64,000 nt of DNA, taken from contig JADKEB010000037.1 of assembly GCA_016718205.1 (NCBI GenBank), positions 120,491 through 184,490 on the forward strand. Direction: 5' to 3'. Of the stretch, positions 18,250 to 25,901 are shown piece by piece. The position numbers and the translations under genes were made by a program. The notes beneath the pieces were generated by a model. The model was not told the origin of the DNA and made no database searches. It saw only the letters and a program-made list of their open reading frames with translations. This DNA is from Saprospiraceae bacterium. GTDB taxonomy: Bacteria; Bacteroidota; Bacteroidia; Chitinophagales; Saprospiraceae. Positions within the stretch are counted from its first letter, which is position 1. Each line of letters begins with the position of its first letter.

Positions 18250-19137
18250 ATGACCAGAGTTCTTTTAATTTTTTTCTCATTTTTATTTTTTCAGATACCA
18301 TTAATCTCCCAATCGCTTAAAGCAGAGATGAAATATATTTTCATTGATGGAGAAGCGGAAGGCATTTACACCGGCGGTATCAAAATAGAATCAGGAAGCA
18401 TAAGTATCGGCGACATACTCCGACCCAAAGATGAGGATGGCATTGAATTTGTTTTTAAAGTGATCGAAATAAAGGATTATGATCTTGAAAAACTAGTGAA
18501 AACACTTGGGGCTGGTAAAGAGGGTTTTTTCGCTTTAGAAACATTGGATAAAAAAAAGCTGATCAAAAATCCAACAGGTAGTTTTAGTTTTGGAGCATTG
18601 GACAATGTTAATAAAAAAGAAGAAAAAGTCAATGCTATCGGTACCATTTGCATCATGGATGGGTATGTATGGAAAGGAAATAACTATTATAAATCGTCTA
18701 CATACTTTCCAAAGGGTAATGCTTTAGTAAAAACGACAAAACCCTATTTGATACTTAGTTTTAAAGCTGCTCAAAGCCCCGATGACAGACAGTGGACACT
18801 CATACACAAAGAAGCAAAGTTGGGTCTAGGTTTGTTGGATAAAAAGAATTATGAACTTGTACTCAGCGGAAGTAAAGATGGAATTGCAGAAAATGCTTGT
18901 CTCGTTTCCAATTGGAAAAATGGTGCTGCGAACACCCAAAAAACAGATTTCTATTTTGAGATCACTAAATTTGAAGACAAGGGTGACCACATCATTTTGT
19001 CAGCAAAATATTCAGGTAAAATTTTCGGCCTCAACTTATTCAAAGGACTCATAGGTGCTTCATGTCAGGATGTGGTGATAAAGGATGGTGTGATCAACAA
19101 CTTGAGGTTGAGAAACAATAGTTGCTCTTTGATATAA
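18250..19137 (+). CDS. Exported protein of unknown function
   Basis: 295 residues with a clear signal peptide (phenylalanine-rich core, ending near ISQ). I do not recognise the rest. A stretch near residues 40-70 (GGIKIESGSISIGD) superficially resembles the beta-barrel second domain of elongation factors, which recurs in some secreted Bacteroidota proteins, but no GTPase domain is present. The remainder is predicted mostly beta-strand with one hydrophobic glycine-rich stretch near the C-terminus. It stands alone between its own promoter and a 20-bp palindrome, so context gives no role. Confidence 0.6.
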   Translation: MTRVLLIFFSFLFFQIPLISQSLKAEMKYIFIDGEAEGIYTGGIKIESGSISIGDILRPKDEDGIEFVFKVIEIKDYDLEKLVKTLGAGKEGFFALETLDKKKLIKNPTGSFSFGALDNVNKKEEKVNAIGTICIMDGYVWKGNNYYKSSTYFPKGNALVKTTKPYLILSFKAAQSPDDRQWTLIHKEAKLGLGLLDKKNYELVLSGSKDGIAENACLVSNWKNGAANTQKTDFYFEITKFEDKGDHIILSAKYSGKIFGLNLFKGLIGASCQDVVIKDGVINNLRLRNNSCSLI

Positions 19138-19211
19138 CAAATATGAAGATTAATCTGCCAATGATCAATTCTACTTTGTCAAATTACACGGACTTTCCAT
19201 TTGATTGGAAA

Positions 19212-19231
19212 CTGTTGGGTTAACCCAACAG
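19212..19231. other. Perfect 20-bp palindrome
   Basis: CTGTTGGGTT followed by its exact complement AACCCAACAG, with no spacer, in a 350-bp gap between two plus-strand genes. No T-run follows, so it is not a standard terminator. It could be a dimeric-protein operator or a recombination site. Elsewhere the gap shows only AT-rich sequence and TACTTTTG at 19469-19476, a possible -7 box for the next gene. Confidence 0.6.
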
Positions 19232-19491
19232 ATGTGACCCTAATTAACCAAAACATTTCTCTTCAACTATGAAAAAATATCAGCTTTCCGGTTTATTACA
19301 TTTTGATACAAGTGTAATTGACTTTGATTTTTGAAGGTGACTAAGTAGGATGAATTTACTGTCATACTATAAACATATTGACATGTTTGTTTCACACATT
19401 TTCACCAAGATTTACTTTTTTTTACCTTTATTTTACCTGCCAATAAAGCAACTCATTATCAACTTGCCTACTTTTGAGCAAAATACATTTT

Positions 19492-21252
19492 ATGCTTACC
19501 TTCAGGTTAAAATTCCACTGGATCGTTTTTTCTTTTCTTTTGTTCACAGCATGTGGTTCAAATCATCATAAACTGGCTGCGCCTGCTTCAAATGTAGGCG
19601 GTGAACGGGAGGTGGTAACAAAATCCATAGTCCAAAAAATTAAGGAACTTGATCATAAACCGGTTGAAGAAAGAATAGCGCTTTACAAAAAACTAAAACA
19701 GGAAAGTCCCAATGCTTACAATTTCGAAAATGAAGACGAACTCACTATGTATGGTTACGGATTTTTGTGGGCAGACAAAATAGAAGATGCTTTTGCTATT
19801 TTCCGCTTGATCGTGGAAGTCTTTGGGTCAGCCAACTCATACGATAGTCTGGCAGAAGCTTATCTCAAAAAGGGAGATAAGAAGCTGGCACTGACCAATT
19901 ATGAAAAATCACTTTCTATAAATCCTGACAACTTTAATGCCGAAGACCGGATAGAAGCCATCAAATATCCTGAGAAGAAGCCATTAACGCCGGCAGAGAA
20001 TTTTGGAAAAGTGTATACCCCAGAGGCATATAAAGCCGATTTGGATCAATTGGCCAATTCGATACTCAAAATTCATCCTAATGTACATAAATTTATATCG
20101 CACAAAGCATTTACCGATATAGTAGAAAAGTGTAAATCTCAGATCACAGATAAAACTACCTTTGCTCAATTTTCATACATTTGTAACAAAATCATAGCCA
20201 GTATCCACTGCGCACATACTGGTATGGGTGGTCTTTACCCTGAATATGAGATGTTACCACAAGCCTTAAAGTTTCCCATCCAAACCCGATGGATAGACAA
20301 CAAATTGTATGTTGTTGATCAGATGAATAATAACAAAAGTTTAAAACCCGGGGATGAAATCTTGAGTATCAACGGCGTACAGGTTTCCGAACTTATTGAT
20401 GGCATTTATCAACACATTGTGGCACAGGGTCATGTCAAAACGACCAAAAATCATGTTTTCAATAAACTCTCTTCAGGACTGATACCCTACGCACTAAATT
20501 TGCCTGTAAAATATACAATAACCATTCAAGGGCAAAATGAAGCCATAACGCTAACTCACCCTGAAAAGGCGATAGGGACTTATTGGGATTATTTGCAATA
20601 TTGTCAAAATCAGTTATGCCTTGAGTTTCCGGATGACAAAAAAACCGCGCTTATGACCATCACATCGTTCAATTATTACTCCTGGAGTAATCTCAATGAG
20701 TTTGTAGAGTTCATAGATCAAAGTTTTAAGCAAATACAGGAAAAAGGGATTAAAAATCTCATCATTGATGTGCGGTACAATACCGGTGGCTCTCAGTCTT
20801 CTGCCATTCATTTGTTGAGATATTTGGTCGACAAACCATTTACCTACTATTCCAAATCTGATTTTCCGGGCAAGTTAGTGAAAATTGAAGGGGAAGAAAT
20901 CATCCAACCTGTGAAAAACGGCTACAATGGAAAAGTGCTGTTTTTGATAGATGGAAATGGAAACTCCACCACGGGTCATTTTATGTCTCTCGTCAAAGTT
21001 TTGAAATTGGGCACTATCATCGGTGAAGAATTGGGTTCCAATCAATTTTGCTCTGCAGGTTCCACTTCTTGCCGCCTGAAAAACACCAAAATCAACTATT
21101 ACATAGCCAACAATACCCATATCTCTACCGCTACATCACAGCCGGATGAAAAAGGTATCTTGCCCGATCACTTTGTTCATCAAAGCATAGATGATGTGAT
21201 TCATCGGAAAGATGTGGTCAAAGAGTTTGCTTTTGGACTTTTGAAAAGGTAA
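19492..21252 (+). CDS. S41-family peptidase lipoprotein with TPR segment
   Basis: 586 residues from the ATG; an upstream in-frame TTG would add six residues but spoil the compact lipoprotein signal. The lipobox LLFTAC puts the lipidated Cys at residue 21. A TPR-like pair (AYLKKGDKKLALTNYEKSL, about 118-136) is followed by the peptidase: a PDZ-like LKPGDEILSINGVQVSE, the NLIIDVRYNTGG strand (about 425) and NGNSTTGHF (about 488), which carries the likely catalytic Ser. C-terminal-processing-type S41 peptidases degrade or process envelope proteins. The many small differences from CtpA-type enzymes suggest the broader exported S41 group. Standalone gene. Confidence 0.78.
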   Translation: MLTFRLKFHWIVFSFLLFTACGSNHHKLAAPASNVGGEREVVTKSIVQKIKELDHKPVEERIALYKKLKQESPNAYNFENEDELTMYGYGFLWADKIEDAFAIFRLIVEVFGSANSYDSLAEAYLKKGDKKLALTNYEKSLSINPDNFNAEDRIEAIKYPEKKPLTPAENFGKVYTPEAYKADLDQLANSILKIHPNVHKFISHKAFTDIVEKCKSQITDKTTFAQFSYICNKIIASIHCAHTGMGGLYPEYEMLPQALKFPIQTRWIDNKLYVVDQMNNNKSLKPGDEILSINGVQVSELIDGIYQHIVAQGHVKTTKNHVFNKLSSGLIPYALNLPVKYTITIQGQNEAITLTHPEKAIGTYWDYLQYCQNQLCLEFPDDKKTALMTITSFNYYSWSNLNEFVEFIDQSFKQIQEKGIKNLIIDVRYNTGGSQSSAIHLLRYLVDKPFTYYSKSDFPGKLVKIEGEEIIQPVKNGYNGKVLFLIDGNGNSTTGHFMSLVKVLKLGTIIGEELGSNQFCSAGSTSCRLKNTKINYYIANNTHISTATSQPDEKGILPDHFVHQSIDDVIHRKDVVKEFAFGLLKR

Positions 21253-21579
21253 TATGTTTAAATTATAAGTTAACAAAGAATAGACATTAATGAAGGGAAT
21301 AATAAGAAATGACTTCTACTGCATTGATGATCAAATGGTATAAACCGAATTGTATCTTTAATATTATTCAATCACGTTGTGGTTGTTATGCCATGGTACA
21401 AAAATGCGCTGTATTTCATACAATGATATTTATATTCAGCCCCTTTGGGATTTTAGTGTTATAGCCTTGGTAATTGACTTTGAGCATAATACAAAAAGCA
21501 AAAAGCTACAAACGATAAGTAAACCAGCTTTAAATTGCTTTCATTTGTCTACTTTTGCACAAATAATAAAGACGAATAT

Positions 21580-22578
21580 ATGTACACCCGCAGGCGATAT
21601 GGTTTTTGGATGACCTTTAATTGGAGTAAATGGCCTTTCATTTATGGAATAATATATGCTACAGTGTTGACTATAATTTTTGAATATTTATTCCATCGGC
21701 TAAATTTTGATATATCTGTCAATTGGCAACCCATTAGTGTTCTCGGTATCGCTGTTGCCTTTTATTTGGGATTTAAAAACAATGCAAGCTACGATAGAAC
21801 TTGGGAAGCCAGAAAAATATGGGGGTCTATTGTCAACAATTCGCGGAGTTTTGGTACGGCGGTTTGTAGCTTTATTCAAGGCCCGCAAAGTGATACTATC
21901 AAAAGAGAATTGATTTTTAGACATATTGCCTAGCTCACTTCACTGCGCTATCAGCTGAGGCTAACCAGAGAATGGGAACATACGGAGGATAGAGTCAAAG
22001 GAAAATATATTCCTGATATAAGTGAAGGATATTTTGATCAGCTGGAAGCGGAGGTCAAGGGTTTAATAAGTCATGAAGAATTTGCGGTGTATGAAGGTAA
22101 GACCAATATGGCTGCTCAACTATTAAACACTCAATCTATAAGACTTCAGGAATTAAGAGACACAGGATATTTCGAAGATTTCAGACACATGGAGTTATAT
22201 GCGCTTATCAAAGGATTTTATGATAATCAAGGTACAAGCGAACGGATCAAAAACTTTCCTTTTCCGCGTCAATACGCCTCAGTAGCGTTGTGGATGACCC
22301 TCATTTTTTGTACATTGATACCCTTTGGATTGCTCAATGTATTTCATAATCAGGATAGTCATACTGTTTGGCTAACTATACCATTCACGGCTTTATTGAT
22401 CTGGGTATTTTATTTGATGGAGATGATAGGAGATTTTTCTGAAAATCCCTTCGAAGGTACTTATAATGATGTTCCCATTACAACCATAGCCAGAGGAATA
22501 GAAATAGACCTCAAAGAGATGATCAATGAAAAGGATATTCCTAAACCAATGACAGCTGAAAACGGATTTTTGATGTAA
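21580..22578 (+). pseudogene. Bestrophin-family (UPF0187) anion channel gene with in-frame amber stop
   Basis: Starting at MYTRRRYGFW the frame encodes a bestrophin-like protein: helices at WPFIYGIIYATVLTIIFEYLF and ISVLGIAVAFYLGFKNN, the family motif SYDRTWEARKIWG, later helices YASVALWMTLIFCTLIPFG and TVWLTIPFTALLIWVFYLM, and a conserved end IGDFSENPFEG. At 21931-21933 a TAG interrupts RHIA*LTSLRYQLR; the frame continues without shift for another 215 residues, and a Trp (TGG) fits there, so one G-to-A change explains it. A TACTTTTG (21550-21557) could be the promoter -7 box. Intact homologues conduct chloride across the inner membrane. Confidence 0.8.
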
Positions 22579-22636
22579 GTACAAAGAGAAGTATTAGAAA
22601 TAAAATCAGCTGTATAAGGATTAAATAAATCATTCC

Positions 22637-23518
22637 TTATCTGTCAAAAGCTTTATAATCTATAGATGGATCATAATCGTTTTTGGTAGTCAGAGAATGC
22701 AATTCGCTTTCAGGTCTTGAGGACCTAATGATAGGAAACAATAATTGGACATACCAAGGTTCTTTGATCTGATTCCATGCCCCAAACTTCGTAGGATACT
22801 GCCTTGTGATCTTTGCAGTACCAAAAATAACATCCCATATAAAAAGTAAATTGCCGTAGTTACCGTTGGGATGCGAAACCCCATCATCTGCGGTGAGGCC
22901 ATGATGCGCAAAATGAGTACTTGGAGTTGAAATCAACCTTTCTATCACCCATGCTACAGGATGGAGCAATTTGTATTTGTATAAGAATCTGTCCCATTTA
23001 GTTTCACTATGCGCAAGCAAAATGACAGCCAATTTTATAGGCAGGTAAAACAGATATGCATATCCCATACCCATATAAATCAAAATTGCTGAAAACCAAA
23101 TACCGGGCATCAATGCATAATATAGAATAGCGTTTCTGTAAGTGACGAGAACGCCCATCTCCTCTACCACATGATGTGGTCGATGTAGTTTCCACATCAT
23201 ACGGTTGGAATGTGACAACCGATGCCACCAATATTGCGTCATATCATCCAGCATAAGAAACGCCAAAATGTGCCAGCCGAAAGCAGCATTGACAAAATAG
23301 TCTTCATACTGATGAAACCAAGCATTACATATCCAAAAACTGAGTACAAATATCGCAGGTTGTACCAAAGTAGGCAATGTAAACAGGCTGATCAACTCTA
23401 TAGTCCAGTCATTTTTTGACCTCCTGTCATCAAAATACAATCCTCCCATAGCTTCAATAATACCTAAAACTAAAAGCATCAAGACAGGAATTCCTTTACT
23501 GATCAACTCGTTTTCCAT
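22637..23518 (-). CDS. Sterol desaturase / fatty acid hydroxylase superfamily membrane enzyme
   Basis: 293 residues with about four to five membrane helices. The di-iron histidine clusters are complete: HRLSH (H99, H103), HRPHH (H112, H115, H116), a lone LLAHSE (H170) and HFAHH (H202, H205, H206). The superfamily hydroxylates or desaturates sterols, fatty acids or carotenoids at a membrane di-iron centre; the substrate cannot be told here. Convergent with the bestrophin pseudogene 58 bp away, no partner genes. Confidence 0.85.
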   Translation of the reverse strand: MENELISKGIPVLMLLVLGIIEAMGGLYFDDRRSKNDWTIELISLFTLPTLVQPAIFVLSFWICNAWFHQYEDYFVNAAFGWHILAFLMLDDMTQYWWHRLSHSNRMMWKLHRPHHVVEEMGVLVTYRNAILYYALMPGIWFSAILIYMGMGYAYLFYLPIKLAVILLAHSETKWDRFLYKYKLLHPVAWVIERLISTPSTHFAHHGLTADDGVSHPNGNYGNLLFIWDVIFGTAKITRQYPTKFGAWNQIKEPWYVQLLFPIIRSSRPESELHSLTTKNDYDPSIDYKAFDR

Positions 23519-23914
23519 TTTACAGAGATCTGAACTTAATTAAAATAAACCGAAAAATTCGATATAAAAATAGCAAAACTAATATAAAAACATGTGAAAA
23601 AGTGCAATTTTTTTTAGGTTCCTAAAAACAAGGGTATTAAATCAATTGGCATTGTTCTTGTTAAAATATGTATATTGAATAAAACTTTGATATTTTGTTA
23701 CAAATCAAGCAAGTCAGAGCTTGAATTTTAATATTCTTTTGACCTAAAGCATATATTTAAAAACATTCAACAAATCGGGGCCCCGGGGGGGGGGGGGAGG
23801 GCAAACTTAACATTCTAATTATCATATATAGACTCTAACAAAGCCAATCAATTTAAGCTTGAACTCGCACTTGATCTGGAATGATTAGAAAAGAAGTATT
23901 TGACATTTCAAATT
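23519..23914. other. Intergenic region with a G13 run
   Basis: No gene seen in 396 bp between two minus-strand genes. It contains GGGGCCCC followed directly by thirteen G, then AGGG (23777-23801), an extraordinary homopolymer in a low-GC genome. The surrounding sequence is normal AT-rich DNA. It may be a phase-variable tract, a quadruplex-forming site or a sequencing/assembly artefact. Confidence 0.5.
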
Positions 23915-24733
23915 TTACTGCTCTTCCATAATGCAAAGTCCCTTACCGGGTTTGCTTTTCCATTCCCAACTGTCAATGAGTTGTATTTTATTGTTAGCCA
24001 ATAGTTTTATTTCGTCTTTTGAACTACCCATATTTTTCCCGTCTTCAAAATTTACTTGACTATAATAAAACTGAACCGAATCATGTTCTACTAGCCCGAA
24101 TATTTCGCCATACTTTACTTTTCCACCTTTGTATTCTGCATAAATCAACTCTCCGTTTTGATAGAAATTAAAAATGGTTTCTTTATTTACTTCGACATCT
24201 ACTCCATCATTAAGTATGACATTAAACTGCTTTTTATGAAAATTGTATTTTGTTGTATTATGATTTTGGTCCAATCTTTTTGCCATCCGTTGATAATATA
24301 AAAGTTCGCCATTTTCTGCATCTACTTTTCCTATTTTGAACATTTTGTAATGCAAGCTATCATAAAATTGTTTTGCAAACAGGGAAGAATGCAATTCCAC
24401 CAATTTCAAATTATTGGCCCGAGCTTTTGCTTCCAATTCATTCATGATTAATTTACCAAGTCCTTTGCCCTGATATTTGGGACTTACATAAACTCTTTTG
24501 ATACGGGTATATATCAATGAACCCGTGGCAACGATGGAGTTATTATCTTTAATGACAATGACATAATTATTTTCTGCATCATCCAAAATATCATGCTTAT
24601 TTGAGTACTCAATAAAAAGATTGATGGCCTCCTCAGGATAGTAGCTGATGTAAGAAGTATGGATTGTATCTACGATAAAGTGATACAATTCGTCTATGTC
24701 TTTTTTGTTGAATAATTGGGTTTTCCAACTCAT
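23915..24733 (-). CDS. GNAT acetyltransferase fused to N-acetylglutamate-synthase-like beta domain
   Basis: 272 residues. The first ~150 are a GNAT domain with acetyl-CoA loop motif VSPKYQGKGLGKLIMNELE and the usual late FYDSLHYK strand. Residues ~165-272 are a separate all-beta domain (YNFHKKQFNVILNDGVDVE ... YAEYKGGKVKYGEIFG ... DSWEWKSKPGKG) that resembles the small stand-alone proteins often annotated as N-acetylglutamate synthase in Bacteroidota; its true function is unclear. Acceptor substrate unknown. The gene is 133 bp downstream of the acyl-CoA reductase gene on the same strand. Confidence 0.75.
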   Translation of the reverse strand: MSWKTQLFNKKDIDELYHFIVDTIHTSYISYYPEEAINLFIEYSNKHDILDDAENNYVIVIKDNNSIVATGSLIYTRIKRVYVSPKYQGKGLGKLIMNELEAKARANNLKLVELHSSLFAKQFYDSLHYKMFKIGKVDAENGELLYYQRMAKRLDQNHNTTKYNFHKKQFNVILNDGVDVEVNKETIFNFYQNGELIYAEYKGGKVKYGEIFGLVEHDSVQFYYSQVNFEDGKNMGSSKDEIKLLANNKIQLIDSWEWKSKPGKGLCIMEEQ

Positions 24734-24865
24734 ATATGGCTGATTTGGTTTTTTAGTACGGTTTTTACTGAATCATTCCATCCAATACATCTTGTGTGCA
24801 TCCAAAGTGGAAAGTCTCTACACTTTTACATTCTTTAGCTTGTGAAAATCAATAATATTGTCAGC

Positions 24866-25885
24866 CTAAATTCTCAATAAAAAACTGAATGTATCCACCC
24901 CATCAGCAAAATCGTCAATGGCCGGGCATTGTGCCATACCCAGTCCTACAGATTCTATTTGTGGCAAATACATATCTGTCACTATACATTGAATTTCGTT
25001 TTCTTTTGATCGCAACCACGTAATGAGATCATCCTGATTTTTATAATACTGATAATGCAATGATGCAATCCGGGATATGACCTGATCAGATTGTTTTAGG
25101 ATCAGAAATTCACTTTGCAAAAATGTTTCCTTATTCAGAAGCATCAGGGCTTGATTATAGTCATAATTATTTTTGTACTTATTGTGATACATCAATTCTT
25201 TGAATGGTTCAAAAGCATCAAGCACCAAAGTGATATCATATCCTTCCGGAACAAGGATAAGGCTCACATTCCTGCATCCAAGACCAAAATAAGAAAAAAC
25301 ATCATCACCAAGTCTTCTCAGCTGTTCCGGTGTTTCATTTCCTGACAATACTGCGATGCTATTTCGGTTGCGTCTTATGATATGTGGCACATGTCGGAAA
25401 TAATATTCAAAGTGTACAGCTGATGCATTACTTCCTGTAGCAATAGCAGCATCGTAGTCCTTAAGTCTATCGACTTCAATAATATAAGCGGCTGAATCAT
25501 GATCAATTCTTATCATTTCTTCTGAAAACCATTTCATAAGGGTTTTATCCTTATCACTGTATTTGATCAATGAAATGTGCCCGCAAAGGAAACAACATAT
25601 CAGATCATGTACCCCAACCAAAGGTATATTTCCGGCCAATATCAAACCTATCCTTTTGGATTTGATATTGTCATCAATGTGATATTTATTAATGATTTTT
25701 TGCAAAGCAGAAATACTAAGAAACTGATCTCTTACAGCTGCAAGTGACTTTAGAATATTTTCAGAAGTGAACCATGGATTCTCAATCTCAGTCTTATATA
25801 TCAACGTTTGAAATGCATCAGTTTCTAATGATTTCATTTGCTCTCCAAGCTTAGAAAGTACCTCTACCCTTTTAATTAAATTCAT
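24866..25885 (-). CDS. Acyl-CoA reductase (LuxC-like)
   Basis: About 339 residues from the ATG at 25885 (MNLIKRVEVLSKLG); an in-frame ATG nine codons earlier would overlap uvrA by 11 bp and is less likely. Aldehyde-dehydrogenase-fold features of LuxC-type reductases are present: the GNIPLVGVHDLI nucleotide loop, AAIATGSNASA, and GLGCRNVSL holding the likely catalytic Cys. The family reduces activated fatty acyl groups to aldehydes. No LuxE-like or aryl-polyene genes are visible nearby, so the pathway is open. It follows uvrA by 16 bp and probably shares its transcript. Confidence 0.75.
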   Translation of the reverse strand: MNLIKRVEVLSKLGEQMKSLETDAFQTLIYKTEIENPWFTSENILKSLAAVRDQFLSISALQKIINKYHIDDNIKSKRIGLILAGNIPLVGVHDLICCFLCGHISLIKYSDKDKTLMKWFSEEMIRIDHDSAAYIIEVDRLKDYDAAIATGSNASAVHFEYYFRHVPHIIRRNRNSIAVLSGNETPEQLRRLGDDVFSYFGLGCRNVSLILVPEGYDITLVLDAFEPFKELMYHNKYKNNYDYNQALMLLNKETFLQSEFLILKQSDQVISRIASLHYQYYKNQDDLITWLRSKENEIQCIVTDMYLPQIESVGLGMAQCPAIDDFADGVDTFSFLLRI

Positions 25886-25901
25886 AACAAATGTATCGTA
25901 T

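Noticed and set aside
21931..21933. Recoding of TAG (for example pyrrolysine) in the bestrophin gene
   Set aside because: No other gene in the window uses an internal TAG, several genes end normally, and a one-base change from TGG is simpler.
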